This document shows, piece after piece, positions 47,154 to 55,455 of a DNA stretch of 64,000 nt (position 1 is the stretch's first letter; the number at the start of each line of letters is the position of its first letter). The notes beneath the pieces are model-generated. The model had not been told where the DNA came from, ran no database searches, and saw only the letters and a list, made by a program, of their open reading frames with translations. The translations under genes and the position numbers were made by a program. This DNA is from Cryptosporangium arvum DSM 44712 (lineage in GTDB: Bacteria; Actinomycetota; Actinomycetes; Mycobacteriales; Cryptosporangiaceae), in the NCBI RefSeq assembly GCF_000585375.1, contig NZ_KK073874.1, positions 3,038,001-3,102,000 of the forward strand. The letters are read 5' to 3'.

Positions 47154-48320
47154 TCAGCTTTCCAGAGTGAGCTTCACCAAACGCAGGTCCCCGGTGTCGG
47201 CCTGGAAATACGTCACGTACTGCACCAAATCGTCGCGTTCGGCGTACTCGGGGTGACCGAAACCGGCGTAGTTGACGTCCGCACCCCGCGTCGTGAAGAG
47301 CGGGAAGTCCGGCGACCACGGCCCGGACGGCGACGCGCCGACCTGTGCCCGCATGACGTTGTCGCCGTACGGCAGGTACACGTTGAGCCACCCGTTCAGG
47401 CCGCGGACCGGGAAGACCGTGTTCCCCGCGGCGCCGGCCTCGACGGTGTCCACCGCCGCTCCGGTCTCGGCCGACCAGCGCTCCTGCCCGTCCGCCTCGC
47501 GTCCGGAGTAGAACCGCCACCGTGACCGGTCGCCGATCCGGTCCAGCGGCACCCGGGCCAGGTGGCAGCGTTCGGAGCACGCGCCGTAGACGTACGCGTC
47601 CCCGCCGATCGTCAGCGCCGCGGTGTTGTACGCGTCGGACGGTGGGAAGAACATGGTCGGGTCGGGGCCCTCGACGCTCAGCACCGGGTTCGACCGGGAC
47701 GCGTCGAGCCGGGTCACCCGGCGGGTACGCATGTCCAGGGCCGCGATCCCGGTCCCCAGTGGCCGGCCGTACGTCCCGGAGCACGGGGTGCCCTCGCCGC
47801 CATCGCGGCAGAGCTTCACGTAGAAGATCAGTACCCGGCCGCGACGCGGGTCGGCGATCACCGGGCCGGGCCAGAACGCGAACTTCGCGCCGCAGTAGAG
47901 GTCGGCCGCCGGGCTGCAGTCGCCGCCGTGCGCCAGTTCGAACGCCGACTCCGACGGCGTGTGCGTGATCACGGGTGTCGGCACCGAGCCGCTCAGGTCG
48001 ACGCCGTCGGCGGCGCGCCGGTCGGTCGTCGACGCCGCGCTGTTGGACAGGAACCCCTCCGGGTCGCGGAGCACGGTGTCCCCGAAGACCCACACCGAGC
48101 GGTCGCCGTAGGCGGTGCTCTGCCCGTTGTCCCGGGCGGTGACACGCCCGTCCTGGTCGATCGGCCCGAGTTCGACCGCGCGCACGGCCGGGACCGCGGG
48201 GAGGTTCCCGGACGGTGGTGACCGCTCCGGCCGCCGCAGCACGACTCCCACGACGATCAACGAGGCCCCGAGCGCCACCGCCACCGCTGCGGCCACCACT
48301 CGACGATCGGCGGCGCGCAT
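47154..48320 (-). CDS. Secreted or anchored DUF4185-like beta-propeller protein
   Basis: 388 residues. An N-terminal hydrophobic segment (about residues 8-28, RRVVAAAVAVALGASLIVVGVVL) acts as signal or anchor. The body has the sugar-hydrolase-like propeller motifs YGDRSVWVFGDTVLRDP and GPDPTMFFPPSDAYNTAAL found in DUF4185/DUF5005 proteins, which are related to five-bladed glycosidases. Cys pairs (CSPAADLYCG, CSERC) suggest disulphides outside the cell. Activity is not known. It is on the same strand as the operon downstream, 64 bp away, so it may or may not belong to it. The ATG at 48320 has no clear ribosome-binding site. Confidence 0.75.
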   Translation of the reverse strand: MRAADRRVVAAAVAVALGASLIVVGVVLRRPERSPPSGNLPAVPAVRAVELGPIDQDGRVTARDNGQSTAYGDRSVWVFGDTVLRDPEGFLSNSAASTTDRRAADGVDLSGSVPTPVITHTPSESAFELAHGGDCSPAADLYCGAKFAFWPGPVIADPRRGRVLIFYVKLCRDGGEGTPCSGTYGRPLGTGIAALDMRTRRVTRLDASRSNPVLSVEGPDPTMFFPPSDAYNTAALTIGGDAYVYGACSERCHLARVPLDRIGDRSRWRFYSGREADGQERWSAETGAAVDTVEAGAAGNTVFPVRGLNGWLNVYLPYGDNVMRAQVGASPSGPWSPDFPLFTTRGADVNYAGFGHPEYAERDDLVQYVTYFQADTGDLRLVKLTLES

Positions 48321-48330
48321 GGCGTCCAAA

Positions 48331-49476
48331 TTAGTGGTTCTTGGCGACCACTGTTCGCAGCAGGATCAACCCGAGCACCGAGCAGCAGGCAGCGGCCGCG
48401 AACGCGGCGCGGTAGCCGCCGAGCGCGGCGGCCTGGCCGACGACGAGGCCACCGAGCCCGGTCGCCACGTCGAAGAACATCGTGAACGTGGAGACGGCCG
48501 CGGGGCGCTCGGCCTCGCTCACCCGGCTGATCGTCAGCGCCATCAGCCCGGGGTACTGGAACGCGATGCCGGCGCCGAACGGCAGGATGCCGACGTAGAT
48601 CCAGAGCGGCGACGGCGCGGCCGCGATGATCACCAGCCCGATGACCACGCCGGTGGTGGCCAGCGTGCCGGCCCGGACCGCGCCGATCCGGTCGGGGAGA
48701 CCACCGGCGAAGATCCGCGCGGCCAGCACGACACCCGAGTACGCCAGGAACATCAACGCCGGGTTGGAGCCGCGCAGCTCGTCGACGTAGAGCGGGACGT
48801 AGGCGTTGAACGCGACCACGCCGATGATCCCCAGCGCCAGCACCGCTCCCGGCCAGAGCGCCGCGGAGTGGAAGCGCGGCACCTTCTCACCCGGGTCGCG
48901 GTGGTTCGTGACCAGCAGCATCGGCAGCGTTCCGGCGAGCTGGAGGACGCCGGCGAGCAGGAACGTCGGCCCGAAGCCGAACGTCTCGTAGACCGGCTGG
49001 CCGATCACCGGCCCCAGCCCGATGCCCAGGTAGGGCGCGACCGAGAAGTAGCTCGACGCGCGGGAGCGCTGCTCGGCCGGCGCGGTCGCCATCACCCGGG
49101 CGATGCACGCGACGAACATCACCGCCAGCGCGGCCCCGGTGAGCAGGCGGAGCGCGAGGAGCACCGCGAAGCTGTCGGCGAACGCGTGGCCCGCGGTGGC
49201 CACCGCTCCGGCCACGCCACCGAGCAGGACGAGCCGCTGGAAACCCCAGTTCTGGATGGCCGGGGCGGTGAACGGCCGGATCATCACCGCCGAGACCGCC
49301 ATCGAGCCGACGACGACGCCGATGGCCAGGTCACCACCGCCGAGATCCCGGACGAAGTACGGGAGCACCGGCAGCGTCATGCCGAGCGCGAGGAACACGC
49401 CCAACGCCGCGACCAGCAGCAGGCTGAACTCCTTGGTGATCAGCCGGGCTTCGGGCCGATCACGCAAGGTGGCCAT
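48331..49476 (-). CDS. MFS transporter
   Basis: 381-residue, 12-helix MFS permease, MATLRDRPEARLITKEFSLL onward. The loop 2-3 is weakly conserved (MIRPFTAPAIQNWGFQRLVLLGG), and the second half contains ARIFAGGLPDRIGAVRAG. It resembles sugar-efflux or drug-efflux MFS proteins of the YfcJ/AraJ type, but no substrate can be named. The ATG at 49476 is preceded by GGAGAGGG. It lies 10 bp upstream of the DUF4185-like gene, suggesting co-transcription. Confidence 0.9.
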   Translation of the reverse strand: MATLRDRPEARLITKEFSLLLVAALGVFLALGMTLPVLPYFVRDLGGGDLAIGVVVGSMAVSAVMIRPFTAPAIQNWGFQRLVLLGGVAGAVATAGHAFADSFAVLLALRLLTGAALAVMFVACIARVMATAPAEQRSRASSYFSVAPYLGIGLGPVIGQPVYETFGFGPTFLLAGVLQLAGTLPMLLVTNHRDPGEKVPRFHSAALWPGAVLALGIIGVVAFNAYVPLYVDELRGSNPALMFLAYSGVVLAARIFAGGLPDRIGAVRAGTLATTGVVIGLVIIAAAPSPLWIYVGILPFGAGIAFQYPGLMALTISRVSEAERPAAVSTFTMFFDVATGLGGLVVGQAAALGGYRAAFAAAACCSVLGLILLRTVVAKNH

Positions 49477-49573
49477 GCCGCCCTCTCCGCCGCCGGAACT
49501 TGGTCGCACGAAACAACCGCTACCGAAAGTCCTAACCGGGGAGAGGGCCGAACCGGGGCCTCTGTGGCCTATT

Positions 49574-50656
49574 TCACCGCAGAACCGACGTCGTCCACGT
49601 CGTCGGGTCGGAGAGCGTACCGACCGGTTGCACGCTCGCGGCCAGCCGGCGGCACTCGGCCTTGGTGGCCACGGTGCTCGCCTCGGTGTCGTCGGGGCCA
49701 CCGCACTGCAGCGACACCTCGGTGCCGGGCGCCAGGTCGAAGATGATCGCCGACAGACCGGGGTAGAGGTCCTCGCGGATCTTCCGCGTCCCCAGCGTGA
49801 CGTTGGGCTTCGGCAGGTTCGCGGCCTTGCGGGCTTCGCCGACGCCGATCAGCGCCGAGGGACGCTTCCACCCCGCGGACGCGAACTCCATGGTCACGCC
49901 CCCGGTGCCGCCGGCGGTACGCACGATCGGGATCTTCGGGTCGCTGAACCGCAGTGGCATGGAGAACGGCTTCGGCCGGTCGAGACGGACCGACCGCGCG
50001 ATCCTGGTGGCCACCTCCATCGGATCGGTGACGTTGGCGACCTCCACCTGCGCCGTTCCGCCCTTCCCGTACTCCCAGCGCAGGATCCCCGCGTTCTTCA
50101 GCGCCCGCGTGGGGGCCTTGGTGTTCGTCGGCGACGGGCTGCTGCCCGGCGAGGCGACGACCTGCGGATCGGTGTAGATCGGCACCGGAACCTGGTGCCA
50201 GGTGCTGGGCCGGCCGTTGATGTCCGGGCCGTCGATCGGCCGGCCGAACAACTCGACGGCCGGGAATCCACCGGTGCGCGGGATGGCGTACACCGTCACC
50301 CCGGCTGCCTTCGGACCGGAGTAGGTGCGGAACTCGGCGGTGACCGCGGCGTTCCACAGGCCGGAGGTGAACCCGTCCGGTACCCAGCCCACCTCGAGCC
50401 GCGGGTTGAGCGGATCGAACGTGCTCGGGGCCGAGACGAACGGCGCCGGCTGGGCGTGGTCCTCCGGCTTGAACGCGGTCACCACGCCGAGCGTGACGAC
50501 CAGGACGACGGCCGCCGCGGCGGCGATGACGAGCCACTGGGTACGGCGGCGCCGCAGCTGGGCGGTGGCGATCGCCCGGTCGACGTCGACGGTCGTGGGC
50601 GGAGCCGGGTCGTTCGCCATCCGGATGAGCAGATCTCGGGTTCGCAGTTCGTTCAT
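49574..50656 (-). CDS. Membrane partner of sigma factor 4 (putative anti-sigma/sensor)
   Basis: 360 residues. A cytoplasmic N-terminus with TAQLRRRRTQ is followed by one helix (WLVIAAAAAVVLVVTLGVVTAF) and a large extracytoplasmic domain containing VPDGFTSGLW. The layout equals the partners in the 27-32 kb array, though similarity is lower. The C-terminal part has a Cys pair (LQCGG, AECRR). It overlaps the sigma stop by 4 bp (ATGA). Function as anti-sigma is inferred from order and topology. Confidence 0.78.
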   Translation of the reverse strand: MNELRTRDLLIRMANDPAPPTTVDVDRAIATAQLRRRRTQWLVIAAAAAVVLVVTLGVVTAFKPEDHAQPAPFVSAPSTFDPLNPRLEVGWVPDGFTSGLWNAAVTAEFRTYSGPKAAGVTVYAIPRTGGFPAVELFGRPIDGPDINGRPSTWHQVPVPIYTDPQVVASPGSSPSPTNTKAPTRALKNAGILRWEYGKGGTAQVEVANVTDPMEVATRIARSVRLDRPKPFSMPLRFSDPKIPIVRTAGGTGGVTMEFASAGWKRPSALIGVGEARKAANLPKPNVTLGTRKIREDLYPGLSAIIFDLAPGTEVSLQCGGPDDTEASTVATKAECRRLAASVQPVGTLSDPTTWTTSVLR

Positions 50657-51174
50657 CGTGGGACTCCTCGATGGTGCTGAGCAGGCTCCTCGTCGGGCAG
50701 GGCGCGGCGGAGGGCGGCCAGAGCACGTGAGGTCTGGCTCTTCACGGTCCCGGCGGAGCAGTTCAAGGCGTCCGCGGTCTGGTCGACCGAGAGGTCGGAG
50801 TAGAAGCGCAGGACGATCACCGCGCGTTGACGCGGGGGCAGTGCGGCCAGCGCGGCGCGGACGGCGACGGCGGCGGCCGGATCGGGGTCCGAGACCGCGG
50901 TGGTGTCCTGCCCGGCGTCGACGAGCACGACCCGGCGGGCCCAGCTCGTTCGTCGCTCGGAGAGGAAGACCCGGACGAGCACGGTGCGCGCGTACGCGTC
51001 GCGGTCGGTGGCCGCGGCGACCCGCTCCCAGCGCAGGTACAGCTTGACCATGGTGTTCTGGACCAGGTCGTCGGCGCTGTGCCAGTCCTGGCAGAGCAGA
51101 TACGCCAGCCGCCGGAACATGTGTTGTCGGTCCGTGACGTACTCGCGGTACGCCTGGTCCGGTTGGTCGGTCAC
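50653..51174 (-). CDS. SigE-family ECF sigma factor (fourth pair)
   Basis: 173 residues. Region 2 has DRQHMFRRLAYLLCQDWHSADDLVQNTMVKLYLRW. Region 4 has LPPRQRAVIVLRFYSDLSVDQTADALNCSAGTVKSQTSRALAALR. It belongs to the same broad family as the three tandem sigma factors but is clearly more distant. The GTG start is at 51174. A perfect 15-bp palindrome lies 30 bp upstream and may be part of its control. The partner gene follows with an ATGA overlap. Confidence 0.94.
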   Translation of the reverse strand: MTDQPDQAYREYVTDRQHMFRRLAYLLCQDWHSADDLVQNTMVKLYLRWERVAAATDRDAYARTVLVRVFLSERRTSWARRVVLVDAGQDTTAVSDPDPAAAVAVRAALAALPPRQRAVIVLRFYSDLSVDQTADALNCSAGTVKSQTSRALAALRRALPDEEPAQHHRGVPR

Positions 51175-51204
51175 CCGTCGCCCTTCGTCGTCGGAAGAAG
51201 CCTT

Positions 51205-51219
51205 CCCTCTGACAGAGGG
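51205..51219. promoter_or_regulatory. Perfect 15-bp palindrome upstream of sigma gene 4
   Basis: CCCTCTG-A-CAGAGGG lies between the sigma gene and the convergently positioned end of the PAP2 gene. It could be an operator or a transcript hairpin for the PAP2 gene's upstream neighbour. Role unassigned. Confidence 0.5.
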
Positions 51220-51249
51220 GGACGGGTGTGCTTTCGGTTGTCGCCGTTT

Positions 51250-51975
51250 TCAGCGAGCCGGTTCCCGCGCCGGATGCAGCGCGCGGGCGAGCGCCAGCGC
51301 GGCCAGGGCGGTGAGCGCGCCGCCGACCACGTCGAGCACCCAGTGGTGGCCGGTGACCAGCACGTCGACGCCGGTGATCACCGCGTGCAGCCAGGCCAGC
51401 GCCCGGAGCCAGACGTTCGCGGTGAGCGCTCCGACCGCGAGCGCGGCCCAGACGGCCCAGCCCACGTGCATGCTCGGGAACGCCGCGTAGGGGTTCTCCA
51501 GCCCGGAGATGATCGGAGCGTCGGCGAACCCTTCGACCAGCCGGGGCGGCGCGGTGGGCCAGAGCCACGAGACGGTCACGCCGAGCAGGCTCGCGGTGAC
51601 GAACGCGGTGCGGTAGCGCGGGTACGCGGCCGGGCGGAACAGCACGAGCAGACCGAAGAGGACGATCGGGACCGCGAAGTGCGCGGTGACGTAGTAGGCG
51701 TCGGCGATCAGAACGCGGGTGGGGCCACCGCTCCACCAGGTGGCCAGGTCGGCCTCGACGTCGAGGCCGAGCGCGCTCTCGACCGCGACGAGCGTGCCCG
51801 CGTGCGCGGTGGCGGCGTCCGCCCGGTCCGCCGCGCCGACCGCCACCGCGAGATACGCGCCGACACCGACCAGGATGATCGCGATCTCGGTCGCCACCAC
51901 CCGCAGCCAGACCCGCGGCGGCGCGGAGATCGCCGTCGATACCGTCGATGCCGCGGTCGTACTCAGAATCGCCAC
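51250..51975 (-). CDS. PAP2-superfamily membrane phosphatase/phosphotransferase (AUR1-like)
   Basis: 241 residues with about six helices. The catalytic motifs of the PAP2 fold are present: ENPYAAFPSMHVGW (motif 2, SxH) and TGHHWVLDVVGG (motif 3, HxxxD). This arrangement matches inositol-phosphoryl-ceramide-synthase-like and lipid phosphate phosphatase proteins in actinobacteria. It would act on lipid phosphates at the outer membrane face. The GTG at 51975 is preceded by GGGGAGGG. Substrate unknown. Confidence 0.9.
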   Translation of the reverse strand: MAILSTTAASTVSTAISAPPRVWLRVVATEIAIILVGVGAYLAVAVGAADRADAATAHAGTLVAVESALGLDVEADLATWWSGGPTRVLIADAYYVTAHFAVPIVLFGLLVLFRPAAYPRYRTAFVTASLLGVTVSWLWPTAPPRLVEGFADAPIISGLENPYAAFPSMHVGWAVWAALAVGALTANVWLRALAWLHAVITGVDVLVTGHHWVLDVVGGALTALAALALARALHPAREPAR

Positions 51976-52070
51976 CTGCGCCCTCCCCGGTCAGAGGTGG
52001 CGTGATCCCCCGCAAATCGACGCAGTACACCTGCTGCGTGCGAGATCACGCCGGGATGCGGGCAGGTCCG

Positions 52071-52155
52071 GGCAGGTATTTCGGGCCTACGGCAGGTTTT
52101 TCGGGCCTACGGCAGGTTTTTCGGGCCTACGGCGGGTTTCCGGGCCTTCCGGCGG
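52071..52155. repeat. 20-bp tandem repeat, about four units
   Basis: The unit TCGGGCCTACGGCAGGTTTT occurs exactly at 52081 and 52101, with one-to-few changes at 52121 and a decayed copy at 52141. A partial unit (GGCAGGTATT) precedes them. An inverse match, CGTAGGCCCG, lies at 52179-52188. It occupies the 225-bp gap between the PAP2 and MHS transporter genes, where I find no gene. Confidence 0.9.
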
Positions 52156-52200
52156 CCGGGGTAGGGCCGGGCACCCGTCGTAGGCCCGGGACGACGTCGG

Positions 52201-53517
52201 TCAGGCGGGGGCGGGGATCTGCGTCGGGGAGGGGTGCGCGGTGCGGCCGAGGTCCGCGGTGGGCACGTGCGCGGTCTCCCGGGCGGTGGCGGTCGCCACG
52301 GCGGAGATCACGCAGAGCACGGCCAGCATCACGGCCACCGGGAGCCAGCCGCTGCGCCCGTCACCGGACACGGCCGCCCCGATCGTCGGGGCGAACCCGC
52401 CGATCGCGAACCCGATCTGCGTCCCGATCGCCATCCCCGACAACCGCACCCTGGTCGTGAACATCTCCCCGTAGAACGCGGGCCAGGTCGAGTTCGGCGC
52501 GCTGTAGACGACCCCCGACAGCAGGATGCCGATCGCGAAGATCAGCACCCAGTTGCCGTGGCCGATCGCCGACAGGTACGCGAACATCAGCGCCGCCGAG
52601 CCAAGCGTGCCCCCGATCATCACCGGCTTGCGCCCGATCCGGTCGGCCAGCGACGCCCACAGCGGGATCGCCCCCAGCGCGACCACGTTGGCCAGCACCC
52701 CCACCCAGAGCAGCGTCGAGCGTTCGAGCCCGGCCGTGTCGGTACCGAACGACAGCGCGTACACCCCGAAGATCGTGCTCACCGACGCGACCATCGCCAC
52801 CAGGATCACCCGCAGCACCGACGCCCAGTGGTCCCGGAACAGGATCGCCAGCGGCATCTTCGCGCTGTCCTCCTGCACGAACGCCGGCGTCTCCTCCATC
52901 CGGCGCCGGATCAGGTACCCGACCAGCATCACCAGCACGCTCAGCAGGAACGGGATCCGCCAGCCCCAGCTGAGCAGCGCCGACTCCGGCAACGCGGCGA
53001 CCGGCAGGAACGCCGCGGTCGCGAGGATCTGCCCCATCTGGGTGCCGTTGAGCGTGAAGCTGGTGAAGAACCCGCGGCGGCCCTCCGGCGCGTGTTCCAG
53101 CGTCATCGAGTTCGCGCTGGCCTGCTCGCCGGCCGCGGAGAAGCCCTGCGCGAGCCGCAGCACCACGAGCAGCGTCGGGGCGAGGACCCCCACCTGCGCG
53201 TACGTCGGCAGGCAGCCGACCAGGAACGTCGAGACGCCCATCAGCATCAGCGTGAACACCAGCACCCGCTTGCGTCCGAACTTGTCGCCGATGTGCCCGA
53301 GGATGAACGCGCCGATCGGCCGCGCGGCGTAGCCGACTCCGAACGTGGCCAGGGCGAGCAGCGTGCCGGTCGCGGGGTCGGAGTCGGGGAAGAACACCTT
53401 GTTGAAGACGAGGGCGGCGGCGGTGCCGTAGATGAAGAAGTCGTAGTACTCGAGCGCGCTGCCGATCCAGGCCGCTAACGCTGCTTTGCGCGGTTGCGCG
53501 ATGGGGGTTTCGGACAC
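52201..53517 (-). CDS. MHS-family MFS transporter, probable shikimate/quinate (ShiA-like) symporter
   Basis: 438 residues, 12 helices. Metabolite:H+ symporter hallmarks are WIGSALEYYDFFIYGTAAALVF in helix 1, RPIGAFILGHIGDKFGRKRVLV in loop 2-3 and RLAQGFSAAGEQASANSMTLEHAP. Family members carry shikimate, alpha-ketoglutarate, citrate or proline. Adjacent shikimate-degrading genes make shikimate or quinate the best guess. I chose the GTG at 53517 because GGGAG lies 6 nt upstream. A palindrome at 53574 and a same-strand TetR gene lie upstream. Confidence 0.9.
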   Translation of the reverse strand: MSETPIAQPRKAALAAWIGSALEYYDFFIYGTAAALVFNKVFFPDSDPATGTLLALATFGVGYAARPIGAFILGHIGDKFGRKRVLVFTLMLMGVSTFLVGCLPTYAQVGVLAPTLLVVLRLAQGFSAAGEQASANSMTLEHAPEGRRGFFTSFTLNGTQMGQILATAAFLPVAALPESALLSWGWRIPFLLSVLVMLVGYLIRRRMEETPAFVQEDSAKMPLAILFRDHWASVLRVILVAMVASVSTIFGVYALSFGTDTAGLERSTLLWVGVLANVVALGAIPLWASLADRIGRKPVMIGGTLGSAALMFAYLSAIGHGNWVLIFAIGILLSGVVYSAPNSTWPAFYGEMFTTRVRLSGMAIGTQIGFAIGGFAPTIGAAVSGDGRSGWLPVAVMLAVLCVISAVATATARETAHVPTADLGRTAHPSPTQIPAPA

Positions 53518-53573
53518 GAGGGGCTCCCTGGTGGTGTGCGTCGGTGCAGACACAGCGAGGGGTCGCGCTAATG

Positions 53574-53585
53574 AACCGTACGGTT
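53574..53585. promoter_or_regulatory. Palindromic operator before the MHS transporter
   Basis: AACCGTACGGTT is a perfect 12-bp dyad 57 bp upstream of the transporter start, in the 147-bp gap downstream of the TetR gene. It is a plausible site for that TetR protein. Confidence 0.55.
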
Positions 53586-53664
53586 AGGTACCAGAGAGTG
53601 AGTTAGCCCCGGGTCGACTGTCAAGGGGTGGGTGCGATCTCCGGGGCCGACACCCCGGCGCGGG

Positions 53665-54330
53665 TCAGGCGCGGCCGACGTGGGCGGTCAGGTACTCGAG
53701 GAGGAGCTCGCCGATCATCCGGCGGTGCTGCGCGCTGCGCTCGGCGTCGAGCATGTCGCGGCCGAAGATCGCCTCGAACGTGTAGCGGTTCGCGGTGCGG
53801 AACACGCAGAACGCGCTGATGACCATGTGGACGTCGAGCGCGTCGACGTCGTCGCGGAACAGCCCGGCGGCCCGGCCCCGCTCGAGGATGCCGCTGAGCA
53901 CGTCGACCGCGGGTGCCGCGAGCGTCGGCAGGATCGGCGAGGTGCGCAGGTGCTCGGCGTGGTGGATGTTCTCGATGCTCACCAGCCGGATGAACGCCGG
54001 GTGGGACTGGTGGTGGTCGAACGTCAGCTCGGCCAGTGCCCGCAGGGCCCGCGCCGGATCGAGGTGATCGACGTCCAGCTCCTGCTCGAGCCGCCGGATC
54101 CCGGCGTACGCCCGTTCCAGCACCGCGAGGTAGAGCTCCTGCTTGGAGCCGAAGTAGTAGTAGATCATCCGCTTGGTGGTGCGTGTCTTCGCCGCGATCT
54201 CGTCCACCCGGCCGCCGGCGTACCCGCGGCTGGCGAACTCCTCGGTCGCGGCGTCCAGGATCTCGGCGCGCGTCCGCTCGGCGTCGCGCTGACGCTCCGG
54301 CGTCACGTCGTCGGCGGGGGCAGCGGTCAC
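53665..54330 (-). CDS. TetR-family regulator of the quinate/shikimate locus
   Basis: 221 residues. The helix-turn-helix spans about 18-65 (ILDAATEEFASRGYAGGRVDEIAAKTRTTKRMIYYYFGSKQELY). An all-helical C-terminal ligand domain contains HPAFIRLVSIENIHHAEHLR, seen in aromatic-acid and quinate regulators. The GTG start is at 54330. It is divergent from the shikimate dehydrogenase gene (97-bp AT-richer gap) and upstream of the transporter on its own strand, so it can control both sides. Confidence 0.92.
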   Translation of the reverse strand: MTAAPADDVTPERQRDAERTRAEILDAATEEFASRGYAGGRVDEIAAKTRTTKRMIYYYFGSKQELYLAVLERAYAGIRRLEQELDVDHLDPARALRALAELTFDHHQSHPAFIRLVSIENIHHAEHLRTSPILPTLAAPAVDVLSGILERGRAAGLFRDDVDALDVHMVISAFCVFRTANRYTFEAIFGRDMLDAERSAQHRRMIGELLLEYLTAHVGRA

Positions 54331-54427
54331 GATCCGACCTTAAGCCCTTCGGTCACGGGTACCTCTTCCCCTGGGTGGCATCCTGGGCTACAACTAACTA
54401 TCGAGTACATTAAGTCGGAGGAGAGCC

Positions 54428-55417
54428 GTGTCCCTCTCGTCGCTCGCCTCGCGGGGCACCGACCACGTGCTCGTCGGCCTGATCGGTGCCGGAATCGGCC
54501 CGTCCCTGTCGCCGGCGCTGCACGAGCGGGAAGCCGCGCACCTCGGGATCGACTACTCCTACCGGCGGCTCGACCTGGACGAACTGCACCGCGACCCGGA
54601 CGCGGTCGGCGACCTGGTTGACGAGGCACGGCGGGCCGGCTACCGCGGGCTGAACATCACCCATCCCTGCAAGCAACTGGTGATCCCGCACCTGGACGAG
54701 CTGTCCCGGGCGGCGGGGGAGATCGGGGCGGTGAACACGGTCGTGTTCGCACCGGACGGCCGCACGACCGGGCACAACACGGACTGGTCGGGGTTCCGCA
54801 ACGGGATGGTCGCCGGCCTGCCGGGCGTCGATCGAGGAGCAGTGGTGCTGCTGGGCGCCGGTGGCGCCGGGGCGGCCGCCGCCTACGCGCTGCTCGCGCT
54901 CGGTGCGGGGACCGTCCACGTGGTGGACGTGGACAAGGCCCGCGCCGAGGCCCTCGGCGGCCGATTCACCCCGTCCGCGCGCGCCGCGGATCCCGCCGGA
55001 CCGTCGGCGCGCGCTGCGTCGTCGTGTCCGCCCGTCGCCGACCCGGCGTCGGACGGGGTGGGGGAGAGCGGGGCGGGGCGGGTGACCGGGCACAGGGTGG
55101 CGGAGCTGGCGGAACTGCTGGCGGTCGCCGACGGGCTGGTGCACGCCACGCCGGTGGGGATGGCCGAACATCCGGGGTTACCGCTGGACCCGGGGCTGCT
55201 GCGGCCCGGGCTGTGGGTCGCCGAGATCGTCTACCGGCCGCTCGAGACCGAGTTGCTGCGTGCCGCACGGTCCGCGGGCTGCCGGACGCTCGACGGCGGC
55301 GCGATGGCCGTCCACCAGGCCGCGGCGGCGATGCGGCTGTTCACCGGCGTCGAGCCCGACGCCGGCCGGATGACCGGTCACCTGCACGAACTGATCCGCG
55401 CGGAGACCGGGCAGTGA
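54428..55417 (+). CDS. Shikimate/quinate dehydrogenase
   Basis: 329 residues. The substrate half has GLIGAGIGPSLSPALHEREA, LNITHPCKQLVIPHLDEL (catalytic Lys) and GHNTDWSGF (catalytic Asp). The nucleotide half has VVLLGAGGAGAAAAYALLALG and HVVDVDKARAEAL, where an Asp after the second strand suggests NAD rather than NADP. With the catabolic neighbours this points to oxidation of shikimate or quinate, not biosynthesis. A low-complexity stretch of about 40 residues (roughly 180-220) is inserted in the nucleotide domain. GGAGGAG precedes the GTG at 54428. Confidence 0.92.
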   Translation: MSLSSLASRGTDHVLVGLIGAGIGPSLSPALHEREAAHLGIDYSYRRLDLDELHRDPDAVGDLVDEARRAGYRGLNITHPCKQLVIPHLDELSRAAGEIGAVNTVVFAPDGRTTGHNTDWSGFRNGMVAGLPGVDRGAVVLLGAGGAGAAAAYALLALGAGTVHVVDVDKARAEALGGRFTPSARAADPAGPSARAASSCPPVADPASDGVGESGAGRVTGHRVAELAELLAVADGLVHATPVGMAEHPGLPLDPGLLRPGLWVAEIVYRPLETELLRAARSAGCRTLDGGAMAVHQAAAAMRLFTGVEPDAGRMTGHLHELIRAETGQ

Positions 55418-55455
55418 CGCGCGGAGACCGGGCGATGACGCAGGGAGGCCCGGCA

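Noticed and set aside
52071-52155. A CRISPR array
   Set aside because: The 20-bp units are directly adjacent with no unique spacers and no cas genes are in the window.
54331-54427. A TetR operator in the AT-richer gap before shikimate dehydrogenase
   Set aside because: The sequence around 54395-54415 has only weak dyad symmetry and does not repeat the AACCGTACGGTT core found near the transporter.
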